Origin: an uncultured Selenomonadaceae bacterium
GTDB taxonomy: Bacteria; Bacillota; Negativicutes; Selenomonadales; Selenomonadaceae
Assembly: GCA_905234365.1 (NCBI GenBank)
Contig: CAJOHI010000003.1
Span: 1 to 41,404, forward strand
Length of the DNA stretch: 41,404 nucleotides
Direction: 5' to 3'
Below the pieces are notes generated by a model. That model searched no databases. It worked only from the letters and a program-made list of their open reading frames with translations, and was not told the DNA's origin. Shown here one piece after another: positions 1-10,293 of this stretch. Position 1 is the stretch's first letter, and every line of letters starts with the position of its first letter. A program made the translations under genes and the position numbers.

Positions 1-619
1 TGTTGGCAACACCGGAGCAAATACGCTTCTTGGCGGTACAAAAGCCGATACCATTCGCGGTGGTGCCGGTAAAGACTATATCGAAGGTGGCGCCGGTAAA
101 GATTATCTCTTTGGTGACGGCGGTGCTGATACTCTCTATGGTGGCGCCGGTAACGACCAACTCACCGGTGGCAAGGGTAAAGATGTCTTTGTAGTAGTTT
201 CCGGTGGCGGCAACGATACTATCATGGATTATGCACAAGGCGATGACACCATTAAGCTCTATTCCGGCAAACTCACTGCTATCCAAGCAGTCGAAGCTGT
301 TGAAGATACTAAAGATGCTGTGTTGAAATTCAAGAGCGGCAGTGTAACTCTTAAAGATGCTAAGGGTCTGGAACTTACTATTGTTGACGCGAGCGGTAAT
401 TCAACTGTTACGATTGCTGGCGATTCTATTGCTACAGCAGTGGCTTATGACGACGACAGCTCAGTAGCTGCTCAGTTAGATCAAGATATCGTATTTGCAG
501 ATGCAACCGAACGCACAAAGAGTATCAGAATTAAAGGCAATATCCTTCCTAACACCATTCTTGGCGGATCAGGTTCCAACACCATTAACGGTGCTCAAGG
601 TAGGTGGCAAATCTGCTGA
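1..619 (+). CDS. RTX-like calcium-binding repeat protein, 5' truncated by window edge; reading frame 2 runs GNTGANTLLGGTKADTIRGGAGKDYIEGG... and stops after a frameshift
   Basis: Frame 2 is open from nt 2 to the stop at 617-619, with GGAGKDxxxGG nonapeptides and a GGGNDTIMDY...VTLKDAKGLELTIVD module. The frame continues in frame 3 after ~nt 604. Confidence 0.85.
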   Translation, partial: VGNTGANTLLGGTKADTIRGGAGKDYIEGGAGKDYLFGDGGADTLYGGAGNDQLTGGKGKDVFVVVSGGGNDTIMDYAQGDDTIKLYSGKLTAIQAVEAVEDTKDAVLKFKSGSVTLKDAKGLELTIVDASGNSTVTIAGDSIATAVAYDDDSSVAAQLDQDIVFADATERTKSIRIKGNILPNTILGGSGSNTINGAQGRWQIC

Positions 620-1166
620 CAGCTTAGTCGGCGGCGTTGGTGACGATAGTCTTATTGGTAACGCCGGTGCCGATACTCTCACTGGTGGTGCCGGTAACGA
701 TTATATTGACGGCGGTAAAGGTAAAGATGTTATCACCGGTGGTAAAGGTAATGACACTCTTAAAGGTGGCGCTGGTGCTAATACTTACGTCTATGCTAAT
801 GGCGACGGCGATGATTTGATCACTGACTTCAAGTCCAGCGACCAGATCAGAATTACTGACGGTGCTTACTCAGTAGTTAGAAGTGGAAGAGATATCGTGG
901 TTAAAGTCGGTAACGGTTCTATGACCTTGCAAAATGCTTATGGCATAACTCCAAGAATCATTACCGGAGCAGAATACGAAGAACGCTGGTTCATGGAAGG
1001 CGATGACAACTTCGTCACTGGTGATTCAACAGATGTCGCGGCCATTTCCGATACTTCTTCCAATGCTCTCACGAATGAATTTAATTACGATGTAACTTCA
1101 GCACTTAACCTTACTAAAGACAATCAAGTTGCTTCGTTCAATTACAATAAGAAGTCTGAAAAATAA
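606..1166 (+). CDS. RTX-like repeat protein, C-terminal part of the same gene after a frameshift (GGKSADSLVGGVGDDSLIGNAGADTLTGG... to YEERWFMEGDDNF tail)
   Basis: Part of the supplied ORF 495..1166. RTX homology begins right after the frame 2 disruption, and the tail matches the C-terminus of the 5753..10183 product. Confidence 0.8.
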   Translation, partial: GKSADSLVGGVGDDSLIGNAGADTLTGGAGNDYIDGGKGKDVITGGKGNDTLKGGAGANTYVYANGDGDDLITDFKSSDQIRITDGAYSVVRSGRDIVVKVGNGSMTLQNAYGITPRIITGAEYEERWFMEGDDNFVTGDSTDVAAISDTSSNALTNEFNYDVTSALNLTKDNQVASFNYNKKSEK

Positions 1167-1192
1167 ATAAAGGCCATTAACTCATAGGTTAT

Positions 1193-1230
1193 AGAGAATA
1201 GCAATAAAAAAGTTCTTGTTGCTATTCTCT
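1193..1230 (+). terminator. Intergenic inverted repeat AGAGAATAGCAA / TTGCTATTCTCT (12-bp perfect stem), possible terminator or attenuator
   Basis: Perfect 12-bp inverted repeat in the RTX intergenic space. Only a weak T-tract follows (ttatcttttt). Confidence 0.5.
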
Positions 1231-1265
1231 CTCCTTATCTTTTTATAATAGTAGGAGAATGTCTA

Positions 1266-3098
1266 ATGGCGACAATTTCTAATTATTATGTTGATAATAC
1301 AGTTGTCAGTGGTACAAGTGACGCCGATTTAATTGATAATCACGGTAAATATGTAACTGTCGAAACCGGTGAAGGTAATGACACTATAAGTAATTATGGT
1401 GGTGGTGTTAAAATTACTGCCGGTGACGGTGATGATTCTGTTTATTGTTTGACATCTAGTACCGTCAATAATGATTATGGATATGTCACTATTGATGGCG
1501 GTTCAGGCAATGACATTATTGAGAGTTTTGATTATCATCTTTCAATAAGCGGTGGTGCCGGAAGCGATTCAATTTACTTGAATAACTACGGTAATAATAC
1601 AATCAAAGCCGGAACGGGTAACGATAATATTAATTTAGGTTACGAAGGTTCAAATAATGTCATTCAATATGACAATAGTGACGGTGTTGATACTGTTTAC
1701 GGTTACAACTCAACCGATTCAATTCAAGTCTCAAGTACAGCTTATTCAACTGTTTTAAGCAACGAAGATTTTATTATCAATGTCGATAGTGGCTCACTTA
1801 TTCTTAAAAATGCAGCCACACAAATTATTAATATAAATGGAAATAGTATCAATTTAGTCGAAAGTGGTCTGTACATTTCAAATTCAAATGATGATACTGT
1901 GATTACCGGCGGCGCTTACGATGATACTATTTTCAACAACGGCGAAAATGCTTTAATTTATGCTGGTGACGGCAACGATATTGTAAGCACTGAAAGTAAT
2001 GGCGTAACTGTCATAGCAGGTGAAGGCAATGATTCCGTTTACAGTAACCATAGAGTTACCGTTGACGGCGGTACTGGTGATGACACTATTAATGTCATGA
2101 GCGGCTATGTTGACGGCGGCGAAGGAAACGATGTCATTTTAACTGATACTTACAACAATACTACTGTAGTTGCGGGTTTAGGCGATGACACGATTTATAC
2201 GACTTCGACTAATGCTTTTGACTATGGACGAGTTTTTCAGTATATTTCCGGCGACGGCGACGACATTGTTTATGGTTTCAAGGAAAACGATACTCTTGTA
2301 ATTAGTGCTGATGTGTATTCGACTGTGGCAGTTGACAACGATATAATCATTACAGTTGACGACATAGGCAGTATTACGCTCAAAGATTCAGTTGGCATAA
2401 ATATCAACATTACTGGTGCACAGGAAGAAGTACCAGCATGGAAAATTGAAGGCAATGTAGCAATTTATGGCACGGCACGAGAAATGCTTGCCGTAGTTAG
2501 CGGAATTAGCAGCGACGCTGAGGCTGAAGATTTTCAAGTAATTGATGAAACTACTGTCGTGATTTCTGATAATGCTTTAGAGACTGATAGTACTGTTTCC
2601 ATTAGTTACGGCTATGCCTTGCAACTTGGAGACGATGTTGATGAACCGATTGATAAGGCAGCATATTGGTCTATTGACAATGGCGTTGCAAGTTACAATT
2701 CTACATCTCGCACTGCAGGATATGTTGTTTCTGATGATGGAAAATCAATATCTTATTCTCCTGAAATTGCCGGTGAAACTCTCATTACAATTACCGGACT
2801 CAGCTCAAGTGCTACAAGTGAAGATCTAATTCTTAACGACAATGTCGTTACAGTTAATAATTCGGCTCTTGATTCTTCAAATATTACAACGATTGACGGA
2901 GATTATACCTTAGCACTTGGCGACAATGTTGTAAAATCTGTAGCAACAAGTGAAGGCTGGAATATTGTTGACGGTACGGCAAATTACAATACGTACTTTC
3001 AAGCGACAGCAAATCTATATCTTATTTGTCCGAGATTGTTGGCGAGACAATTACTACTATCACCGGTCTCAGTTCAAATGCTACAAGTGAAGATTTAA
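1266..3098 (+). CDS. RTX-like repeat protein, N-terminal part (MATISNYYVDNTVVSGTSDADLIDN...); frame lost at ~2990
   Basis: RBS-like taggag upstream of ATG. GxGNDxI repeats followed by ~90-aa WxIxxGxAxY modules. The last ~20 aa are out of register with the module family. Confidence 0.85.
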   Translation: MATISNYYVDNTVVSGTSDADLIDNHGKYVTVETGEGNDTISNYGGGVKITAGDGDDSVYCLTSSTVNNDYGYVTIDGGSGNDIIESFDYHLSISGGAGSDSIYLNNYGNNTIKAGTGNDNINLGYEGSNNVIQYDNSDGVDTVYGYNSTDSIQVSSTAYSTVLSNEDFIINVDSGSLILKNAATQIININGNSINLVESGLYISNSNDDTVITGGAYDDTIFNNGENALIYAGDGNDIVSTESNGVTVIAGEGNDSVYSNHRVTVDGGTGDDTINVMSGYVDGGEGNDVILTDTYNNTTVVAGLGDDTIYTTSTNAFDYGRVFQYISGDGDDIVYGFKENDTLVISADVYSTVAVDNDIIITVDDIGSITLKDSVGININITGAQEEVPAWKIEGNVAIYGTAREMLAVVSGISSDAEAEDFQVIDETTVVISDNALETDSTVSISYGYALQLGDDVDEPIDKAAYWSIDNGVASYNSTSRTAGYVVSDDGKSISYSPEIAGETLITITGLSSSATSEDLILNDNVVTVNNSALDSSNITTIDGDYTLALGDNVVKSVATSEGWNIVDGTANYNTYFQATANLYLICPRLLARQLLLSPVSVQMLQVKI

Positions 3099-5680
3099 CT
3101 ATTAACGGCAACGTCGTTATAGTTAATAGTGCGGCGCTTGATTCGAACAAAACGGCAAGAATAGATTCTGGTTACGAACTTGCTTTTGGCAGCGATATAG
3201 TACCCGCTGAAGAATCCGTAAAGTCTTGGATTATTGAAGACTCGACGGCAGTTTACATTGCGAAAAATATTGAAGGCTATAGTTTAAGTGCTGACAGTCA
3301 GTCAATCGTTTATAGCAATGATAATTCAAGTGCAAGACTCATTGCAATAAGCGGAATTAATAGCGACGTAACAGTTGACAATGGAATAATTGACGGTATT
3401 AGTCTCGACGGCGAAAGTGTCAAAATTGATTCCAGCGTGATTGGTTCTGAAGGTTTGACTTATGACGGTCAAGGTTACAGCTTTGAGACTGGCGACGGTG
3501 CTGATTTAGTTCACAATATTGCTAACGGAATTAGTATTGTAGGCGGTAAAGGTAAAGATATCATTACCAATTCCGGCGATTTTAACACGTTGATTGGCGG
3601 AAAAGGCAAAGATGTCATTAATATTGAAGGCAGTTCTGCGGTAGTCAGTTATGCTTTAGGCGACGGCAATGATGTTGTCAATGGTTATACTTCTGATGCG
3701 ACAATTAACATGCTTACTGATTATGATACTTTGATAAGCGGCGATGATGTTTGCCTGGTAGCTTCAAATAATGCGACGCTGAAACTTGCAGACGCTAAAG
3801 GACAAATTATTAATATTATAAATGCTTCTGGAGTACTTGAGACAATCGAAACGGCAGATAAGTTCACATACAACAAAAATGGCGTAGCAGTAACATTGCA
3901 TGCTGATTTTGAAGGCGAGTTTTCTGCACCTGCGAAAGTCAAACGAGTCGTCGGCAGTCAAGCTGTTGCAAATATTACAGTTAGTGGAAATGCGCTTGAC
4001 AATACAATCGTTGGCGGTAGTGGAAAAGATTATTTAAGCGGAGACAGCGGCAACGATTCAATAGTTGGTGGCAAAGGTGCTGATTGGCTTGATGGTGGTA
4101 TCGGAAATGATACACTTATTGGCAATCAAGGAGCAGATATACTTGACGGTGGTATTGGCAACGATATTTTGACCGGCGGAAAAGGCAAAGATGTATTTGT
4201 GTACGCTTCCGGCGGCGGCGATGATACTATCACGGATTATACGGAATTTCAAGACGTAATTAAACTCACAAAAGGCAAGGTTAAGAGTGAAGTATTTGAC
4301 GGTGATGATATCATATTGAACGTCGGGACAGGTTCTATTACTGTTAAGAATGGCAAGAACAAAACCATTAAAATAATCGACAAGTCAGGTACATCTACAA
4401 CTAGACTCTATTCTGATAATTTGTCACTTAGCGATTCTGATGATTCAGTTGTTACAATTAATGATTTAGTTGAAACAGTCGATGCTTCGACAAGAACCAT
4501 GCCAATTAAAATCGTTGGAAACAGTAAAGAAAACGTTATAATTGGCGGCAAGGGCAGCGATACTCTGCAAGGTGCAGCCGGTGCCGATTCAATTATTGGA
4601 GGAGCCGGCAAAGATGTTCTCATTGGAAATGCCGGTGGTGATACGCTCTATGGTGGTAAAGGTAAAGATATCTTAACCGGTGGCAAAGGAAATGATGTCT
4701 TTATCGTTTCAAATGGCGAAGGCGAAGACCTAATTACTGATTATCACTCTGATGAAGATATTATCAAAGTAAGAGGAAATATTCTCAATGCTACTACTGT
4801 AGGAAGTACAAAAGATATTGTTCTGAATTTTAAAGCTGGTTCTGTGACTTTAAAAAATGCCAAAAATCTTTCACTCAGTCTTGTCGATACTAATGACCAA
4901 TCCTTTGTTACTGTTGTTGGCGATGATGATGGTGATGTCAGCGTAGCAGCAGATGACTCTGCAGATTCAATCCTTAAACTTAGTGCCGGTACAATTATTT
5001 TTGACGCTTCTGCACGTTCTGAAGCCATTAAGATTACCGGTAATATTCGTTCAAACTCAATAGTTGGCGGCTCTGCAGAAGATTCTCTCTATGGTGATGA
5101 CGGTAACGATTACTTAGCCGGAGGCAATGGTAAAGACAGACTCTATGGACAAGCTGGCAACGATACGCTTTTCGGTGGTGCTGGTGCTGATTTCCTCGCT
5201 GGCGGTGAAGGTGACGATTCTCTAAAAGGTGGTAAAGGTCACGACACTCTTAACGGCAGTAAAGGTGATGATACTTTAATCGGCGGAGCAGGTAACAACA
5301 TCTTTATTTACAAAAACGGTGACGGCAATGATGTCATCACTGATTATAAATCCAGCGATCAGATAAGAATTACCGGCATCTATTCGACTGTCACAAGCGA
5401 AAATGATTTTATAATAAACGTAGGCAGTGGTTCATTAACTCTTAAAGATGCAGCAAACATCAATGTGAGAATTATTAACGAAAGCGGTTACGAAGAACGT
5501 TGGTTTGAGTATGATGAATACGAAACATCAGGTATAAATGATGAATTAGATTCCATAATATCCACTAAATCAGATATAATGGTGTCAAATTACAGTTATC
5601 AGACTTCTCAACCTGATGATCTTCTTCAACTCAATAAATTAACTTATAACGACGCTAAAAAAGATATTTCAAATAAATAA
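2992..5680 (+). CDS. RTX-like repeat protein, C-terminal part of the same gene (frame 2: ...VLSSDSKSISYLSEIVGET...)
   Basis: Supplied ORF 3026..5680. Frame-2 homology to the ~90-aa module starts by ~2993, before the listed TTG start, so this looks like a broken continuation rather than an independent gene. Confidence 0.8.
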
Positions 5681-5752
5681 GTCAACACATACCTCCGTAT
5701 GTATATATGTATTTTTAAATTGTTTTCTCTTTTTTGAAAGGTTGTGGTTTTT

Positions 5753-8700
5753 ATGAAGTTTATCTTCAAAATTCAGCGCTTTGCATCTCTCTCAAATTCC
5801 AGATCCAGCACGCTCGTGAGCGGTACTTCTGCTGACGACACCATCTACACTAGCGGTAGCTATGTTACTGTTGATGGCGGCGCTGGTAATGATAGCATTA
5901 AATCTGGCTCCAGCAGCTATAGTGTCGTTAATGGCGGTGCAGACAGCGATACTATCAGAGGCTACTTTGCTTCTTCGACGATTCAAGGCGGTGCAGGTAA
6001 CGATCTTATCGCGGCTGACCACTATTGGAGTAACAAAGTTCCGTATATCAATGGCGGAGATGGCAATGACACAATTACCAACGACAGCAGCGGTACTCAT
6101 GGCTCAATCGACGGTGGTGCCGGTAATGATTTACTCAAATTTAAAGGCTATGGTGGTCCTAACGGCAGTACAATTAATGGCGGTGACGGCAACGACACTC
6201 TTCAAATTAGCTATATGCTGCCAGGTTCTGCATTGGGTGTCTACATTGTAGACGGCGGCGCTGGTGATGATATTGTAAGTCTCTCCAGCAGCAGTGCTAG
6301 TGGTAAAATGACGGTCAATGGCGGTAAAGGCAACGATACCATGTACAGCAGCAGTGCCGCAGAACTTTATACTTATGCTAAAGGTGATGGAAACGATACC
6401 ATTTACGGTTTTAGCAACAAAGATACCATTAAGGTAACCAATGCAAAAATCAAATCTACTGTGGTTAGTGGTAGAGACATTATCATTAATGTCGGCGGTG
6501 GACAAAATGCCGGAACAATCACTCTTAAAGATGCTGCTACACTTACCTCACCTTATAACTTCATTGGTGGTGATGAACCTGACTATTGGTGGATTGATAC
6601 TGACGAAGATGGCAATCGTGTAGCTTACTATGGTGATGTAACCGACAAGAAGATCACTGTCAGCGGCATAGCAAACAACGCTAAGGATACTGATTTCACA
6701 CTTGACGAAGATAACAACGTGGTAAAAGTTGCTAAGGGTGCACTCAATAATGTCTACGGTAATGTCACAGTTAGTGACGGCTATACTCTTGCATTGGAAA
6801 GCGGAGTTACAGCACCAACTGAGATTCCTGCAGGTTGGACGTTTAGCAGTGGAACCGGAACTTACAAAGCTGCAGGTAAAACAGCAGGTTATGTAGTCTC
6901 AAATAACGGAAAGACCATTTCATATTCTTCAGCAGTTGAAGGCGCAACACTTCTTACAGTGACAGGTCTCAATAACAGCGCCAGTGCTTCCAATGTTTCA
7001 TTGAATACGAGCAGCAAAGTTGTAACGCTTAACGGTGCGGCATTAGACAGCAGCAAGACCGTTAAAATCAGTAATGGTTATACTTTGGCACTTGCTTCTG
7101 ATGTAACAAAACCTGCAGACGTGGCAGCAGCTTGGTCAGTTTCAAATGGTACGGCCACTTATACGGGTGTAGGCAAGACTGCAGGTTATGCTCTTGCAAG
7201 CGACAATAAGAGCGTCTCCTATTCAGCAGCAGTTACAGGCACAGAACTTATCAAGATAAGCGGTCTTAACAGTTCAGTTGCGGCTTCAAATGGACAGATC
7301 AACGGAATTAGCATTAACGGTAATGTTGTAACAATAGCTCAAAGCCTGGCAGGAACAAACGGTTTGACTGTCAACGGTAGTGGTTATGTTTTCAACAGCG
7401 AAGGCAAACTGACCATTGGAGGTTCAGCTAGCACCTTGATTGGTGGTACTGCAGCCGACGAAATTACCAACAAAGGCAACGCGATTAATGTTTCAGGCGG
7501 AGCAGGTAACGACACGATTAATAATGCCGGTTTGGCAGCAACGATTAATGCCGGTGGCGGTGATGATGAACTTAACCTCAAAGGTGGCGAAGGCATTATC
7601 AAATATTCGTTGGGCGACGGCGACGACACGATTTATGATTACAACGCAGCAAATACGCTCAGTGTTGATGCTGCTTACAGTAAGACCACTGACGGCAGAG
7701 ATGTAATTATTAAAGTCGGCAGCGGTAGCGTTCGTCTCGTCAACTACGTTGATAAACCTATCAGCATAATTGACCAAAGCGGCAATTTCAAGAGTGAAAC
7801 TGTTCGCAGTGGCGAATCACTTGACGATATTGTTGAAAATCACACTTATGAGGAAACTGCCATTAGAGATACCAACTCTACGCCTAATAACACTTACGTA
7901 AAACTCAGCGATGTAGGTGGCAGTGTTGTTACGATCACTGAAGACGCAAGCGGTGAGAAAGAATATACCGCAGGTGAAGGCGGCGATACTCTCATTAACT
8001 ACAGTAAGGCTGCTAAAGTTACTCTCAACGGTAATAACGGCAATGATACGCTTGTTACCAGCGGTAAGTATACTACCATTAATGGTTCCAAAGGCGATGA
8101 TGTCATCAGCATTGAAGGTGGCAACGCTTTAATCGAATACACTGAAAATGATGGCAAAGATGTGATTTACGGCTACGACACCAATGCTACATTGCATATC
8201 CTCACTCAAGGCGGCTATGAATCTACTTTCAAAGGCAATGACGTTATCATTACAGTTGCAGATAGAAAGAACTCAACTATCACTCTTAAAGATATGGTTG
8301 ACAAACCGATTATCATTAATGTCAACACTTACACTACTGTCGATACAATCAGCGTAGGACCTCGCACACATTACGAATTCAATACGGCTGGCACGGCAGC
8401 TTTCCTGGCCGCTGATTTTGAAGGCACTTTTGATGCCGAGGAAGACTTTGATGATTATCCAAATCTTCAAATCATTGACGGCAGTGCAGTTACTCAAAAC
8501 AGCATTAAAATTATCGGCAACTCCAAAGCAAACGAAATTGCCGGCGGCAGTCTGCATGACTACCTTGAAGGTGGTACAGGCAATGATTCACTGAGCGGAT
8601 TTAACGGCGATGATACTTTGGTTGGCGGTATTGGCAGTGACACATTGACTGGTGGCGCTGGTCGTGACGTATTCGTTTATAATTCCGGTGATGGCAATGA

Positions 8701-10183
8701 CGTTATCACAGATTATGGTACCGGAAAAGATACCTTGCAGATTAACAATGCCGAAATTAAGATGGCAAGCGTTTCTGGTGAAGATGTTATCTTGGGTGTA
8801 GGCACAAATTACATCACTCTCAAAGGCGCTAATGGCAAGGAACTCACAATCGTCAACGAACAAGACGACATTGTAACGGTCAATTACTCCGACGAATTAG
8901 TAATAAATGACGACGATGAAGGTCTCGTCGAAGTTGAAGACTTCTTCAAGGGTGTTGATGCTTCTGCTCGTACTAAACCTGTATTAATCAGAGGCAATTC
9001 TCAAAACAACAACTTTAAGGGCGGCGCTAAAGCTGATACGCTCTATGGCGGTGCAGGCAAAGATTATCTGTTCGGCGACAAAGGTAAAGACGTTCTTTAC
9101 GGTCAAGGCGGAGCAGACTCCCTTGACGGCGGTGCCGGTGATGATGTTTTGACAGGCGGTAAAGGTAAAGATGTCTTCATGGTAGGCAGTGGACAAGGCA
9201 ACGATGTCATCACTGATTACGTTTCCGGTGAAGATAAGATTTATCTCAAGAGCGGTTTGGTCAGCAAAGCTATCAAGGAAGTTGAAATTGTCGGTAGTGC
9301 TAAAGATGTTATCTTGAAGTTCAATAGCGGCAGTGTTACTATCCAAGATGGTAAGGATAAGCCGATAACTCTTGCTGATAGCAAAGGCAATGAAACTGTA
9401 ATGACGTTTACCGATCCAGTTATTGAAGATTTGACTATTGACGACTTCGATGATCCTTATCTCAAACTTGATGATGTAGTTAAAACCGTCGATGCGACAG
9501 AACGCAATAACGAGATGAGAATCGTCGGCAATGCTCTTGATAACACCATTTTGGGTGGTGCCGGAGCTAATACAATCAACGGCGGTAAAGGCAATGATTA
9601 CATTGAAGGTGGCAAAGGCGCGGACAGCTTGCTTGGTGCTGCAGGTAATGACACTCTTACTGGTGGCGCTGGTGCTGATATCCTTGACGGCGGTGCAGGC
9701 AACGATGTAATTGACGGTGGCAAAGGTAAGGATATTATCACCGGTGGCAAGGGCAACGATACCTTGACCGGTGGCGCTGGTGCTGGTGCTAATACTTACG
9801 TCTATGCTAATGGCGACGGCGATGACGTCATCACTGACTTTAAGTCAAGCGATCAAATCAGAATCACCGAAGGCTCTTACTCAACACTTAGAAGCGGTAC
9901 TGATCTTGTAGTCAAAGTCGGCAGCGGTTCAATCACCTTGCAAAAGGCTTATGGCATAAGTCCGAGAATTGTTAGCGCAGCAGAATACGAAGAACGCTGG
10001 TTCATGGAAGGCGACGATAAATTCGCTTCTGAGGAAGGCGACGATCTTGAATCAATCACCAACGTCAGCTCTGCTTCAGTTACCGATAAATTCAACAATT
10101 ATAATTTGGCTTCATCATTTGAGCTTACTGAAGATGACGGAAGCGTTGCATTTAACTATACAAAAAAATCCGATAAGAAATAA
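5753..10183 (+). CDS. Large RTX-like repeat protein (MKFIFKIQRFASLSNSRSSTLVSGTSADDTIY...), ~1476 aa
   Basis: ATG at 5753 after TTTTTTGAAAGG. It has long-spaced GGxGND repeats, ~90-aa modules, canonical RTX blocks (GGKGKDVLYGQGGADSLDGGAGDD) and an acidic C-terminal tail. Confidence 0.92.
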   Translation: MKFIFKIQRFASLSNSRSSTLVSGTSADDTIYTSGSYVTVDGGAGNDSIKSGSSSYSVVNGGADSDTIRGYFASSTIQGGAGNDLIAADHYWSNKVPYINGGDGNDTITNDSSGTHGSIDGGAGNDLLKFKGYGGPNGSTINGGDGNDTLQISYMLPGSALGVYIVDGGAGDDIVSLSSSSASGKMTVNGGKGNDTMYSSSAAELYTYAKGDGNDTIYGFSNKDTIKVTNAKIKSTVVSGRDIIINVGGGQNAGTITLKDAATLTSPYNFIGGDEPDYWWIDTDEDGNRVAYYGDVTDKKITVSGIANNAKDTDFTLDEDNNVVKVAKGALNNVYGNVTVSDGYTLALESGVTAPTEIPAGWTFSSGTGTYKAAGKTAGYVVSNNGKTISYSSAVEGATLLTVTGLNNSASASNVSLNTSSKVVTLNGAALDSSKTVKISNGYTLALASDVTKPADVAAAWSVSNGTATYTGVGKTAGYALASDNKSVSYSAAVTGTELIKISGLNSSVAASNGQINGISINGNVVTIAQSLAGTNGLTVNGSGYVFNSEGKLTIGGSASTLIGGTAADEITNKGNAINVSGGAGNDTINNAGLAATINAGGGDDELNLKGGEGIIKYSLGDGDDTIYDYNAANTLSVDAAYSKTTDGRDVIIKVGSGSVRLVNYVDKPISIIDQSGNFKSETVRSGESLDDIVENHTYEETAIRDTNSTPNNTYVKLSDVGGSVVTITEDASGEKEYTAGEGGDTLINYSKAAKVTLNGNNGNDTLVTSGKYTTINGSKGDDVISIEGGNALIEYTENDGKDVIYGYDTNATLHILTQGGYESTFKGNDVIITVADRKNSTITLKDMVDKPIIINVNTYTTVDTISVGPRTHYEFNTAGTAAFLAADFEGTFDAEEDFDDYPNLQIIDGSAVTQNSIKIIGNSKANEIAGGSLHDYLEGGTGNDSLSGFNGDDTLVGGIGSDTLTGGAGRDVFVYNSGDGNDVITDYGTGKDTLQINNAEIKMASVSGEDVILGVGTNYITLKGANGKELTIVNEQDDIVTVNYSDELVINDDDEGLVEVEDFFKGVDASARTKPVLIRGNSQNNNFKGGAKADTLYGGAGKDYLFGDKGKDVLYGQGGADSLDGGAGDDVLTGGKGKDVFMVGSGQGNDVITDYVSGEDKIYLKSGLVSKAIKEVEIVGSAKDVILKFNSGSVTIQDGKDKPITLADSKGNETVMTFTDPVIEDLTIDDFDDPYLKLDDVVKTVDATERNNEMRIVGNALDNTILGGAGANTINGGKGNDYIEGGKGADSLLGAAGNDTLTGGAGADILDGGAGNDVIDGGKGKDIITGGKGNDTLTGGAGAGANTYVYANGDGDDVITDFKSSDQIRITEGSYSTLRSGTDLVVKVGSGSITLQKAYGISPRIVSAAEYEERWFMEGDDKFASEEGDDLESITNVSSASVTDKFNNYNLASSFELTEDDGSVAFNYTKKSDKK

Positions 10184-10239
10184 AAATTAACGGCACTTTC
10201 TTAAACGGAAAATACTAAAAAATAAATGATAATTATCAG

Positions 10240-10270
10240 GCTGGCACATTTAAAATGTGTCGGCTTTTTT
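10240..10270 (+). terminator. Rho-independent terminator between RTX gene and rarA
   Basis: GCTGGCACATT-taa-AATGTGTCGGC followed by TTTTTT. Confidence 0.8.
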
Positions 10271-10293
10271 CATTATTAACTGTGAGGTTTTTT

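Noticed and set aside
4000-5350. Regular short repeats resembling a CRISPR or VNTR array
   Set aside because: They are degenerate, in-frame GGxGxDxxx codons with no constant repeat/spacer structure, i.e. protein-level RTX repeats.
8984-9346. Minus-strand ORFs inside RTX genes (e.g. 120 aa here; also 5792..6100, 6131..6505, 7493..7777)
   Set aside because: They arise from the GGN-rich periodic codons of the sense RTX genes, lack RBS support, and translate to repetitive shadow sequence.
10255-10293. Upstream ATG start for rarA given in the ORF track
   Set aside because: It lies within the terminator hairpin. The ATG at 10294 begins the recognisable protein and has a GTGAGG-type RBS.
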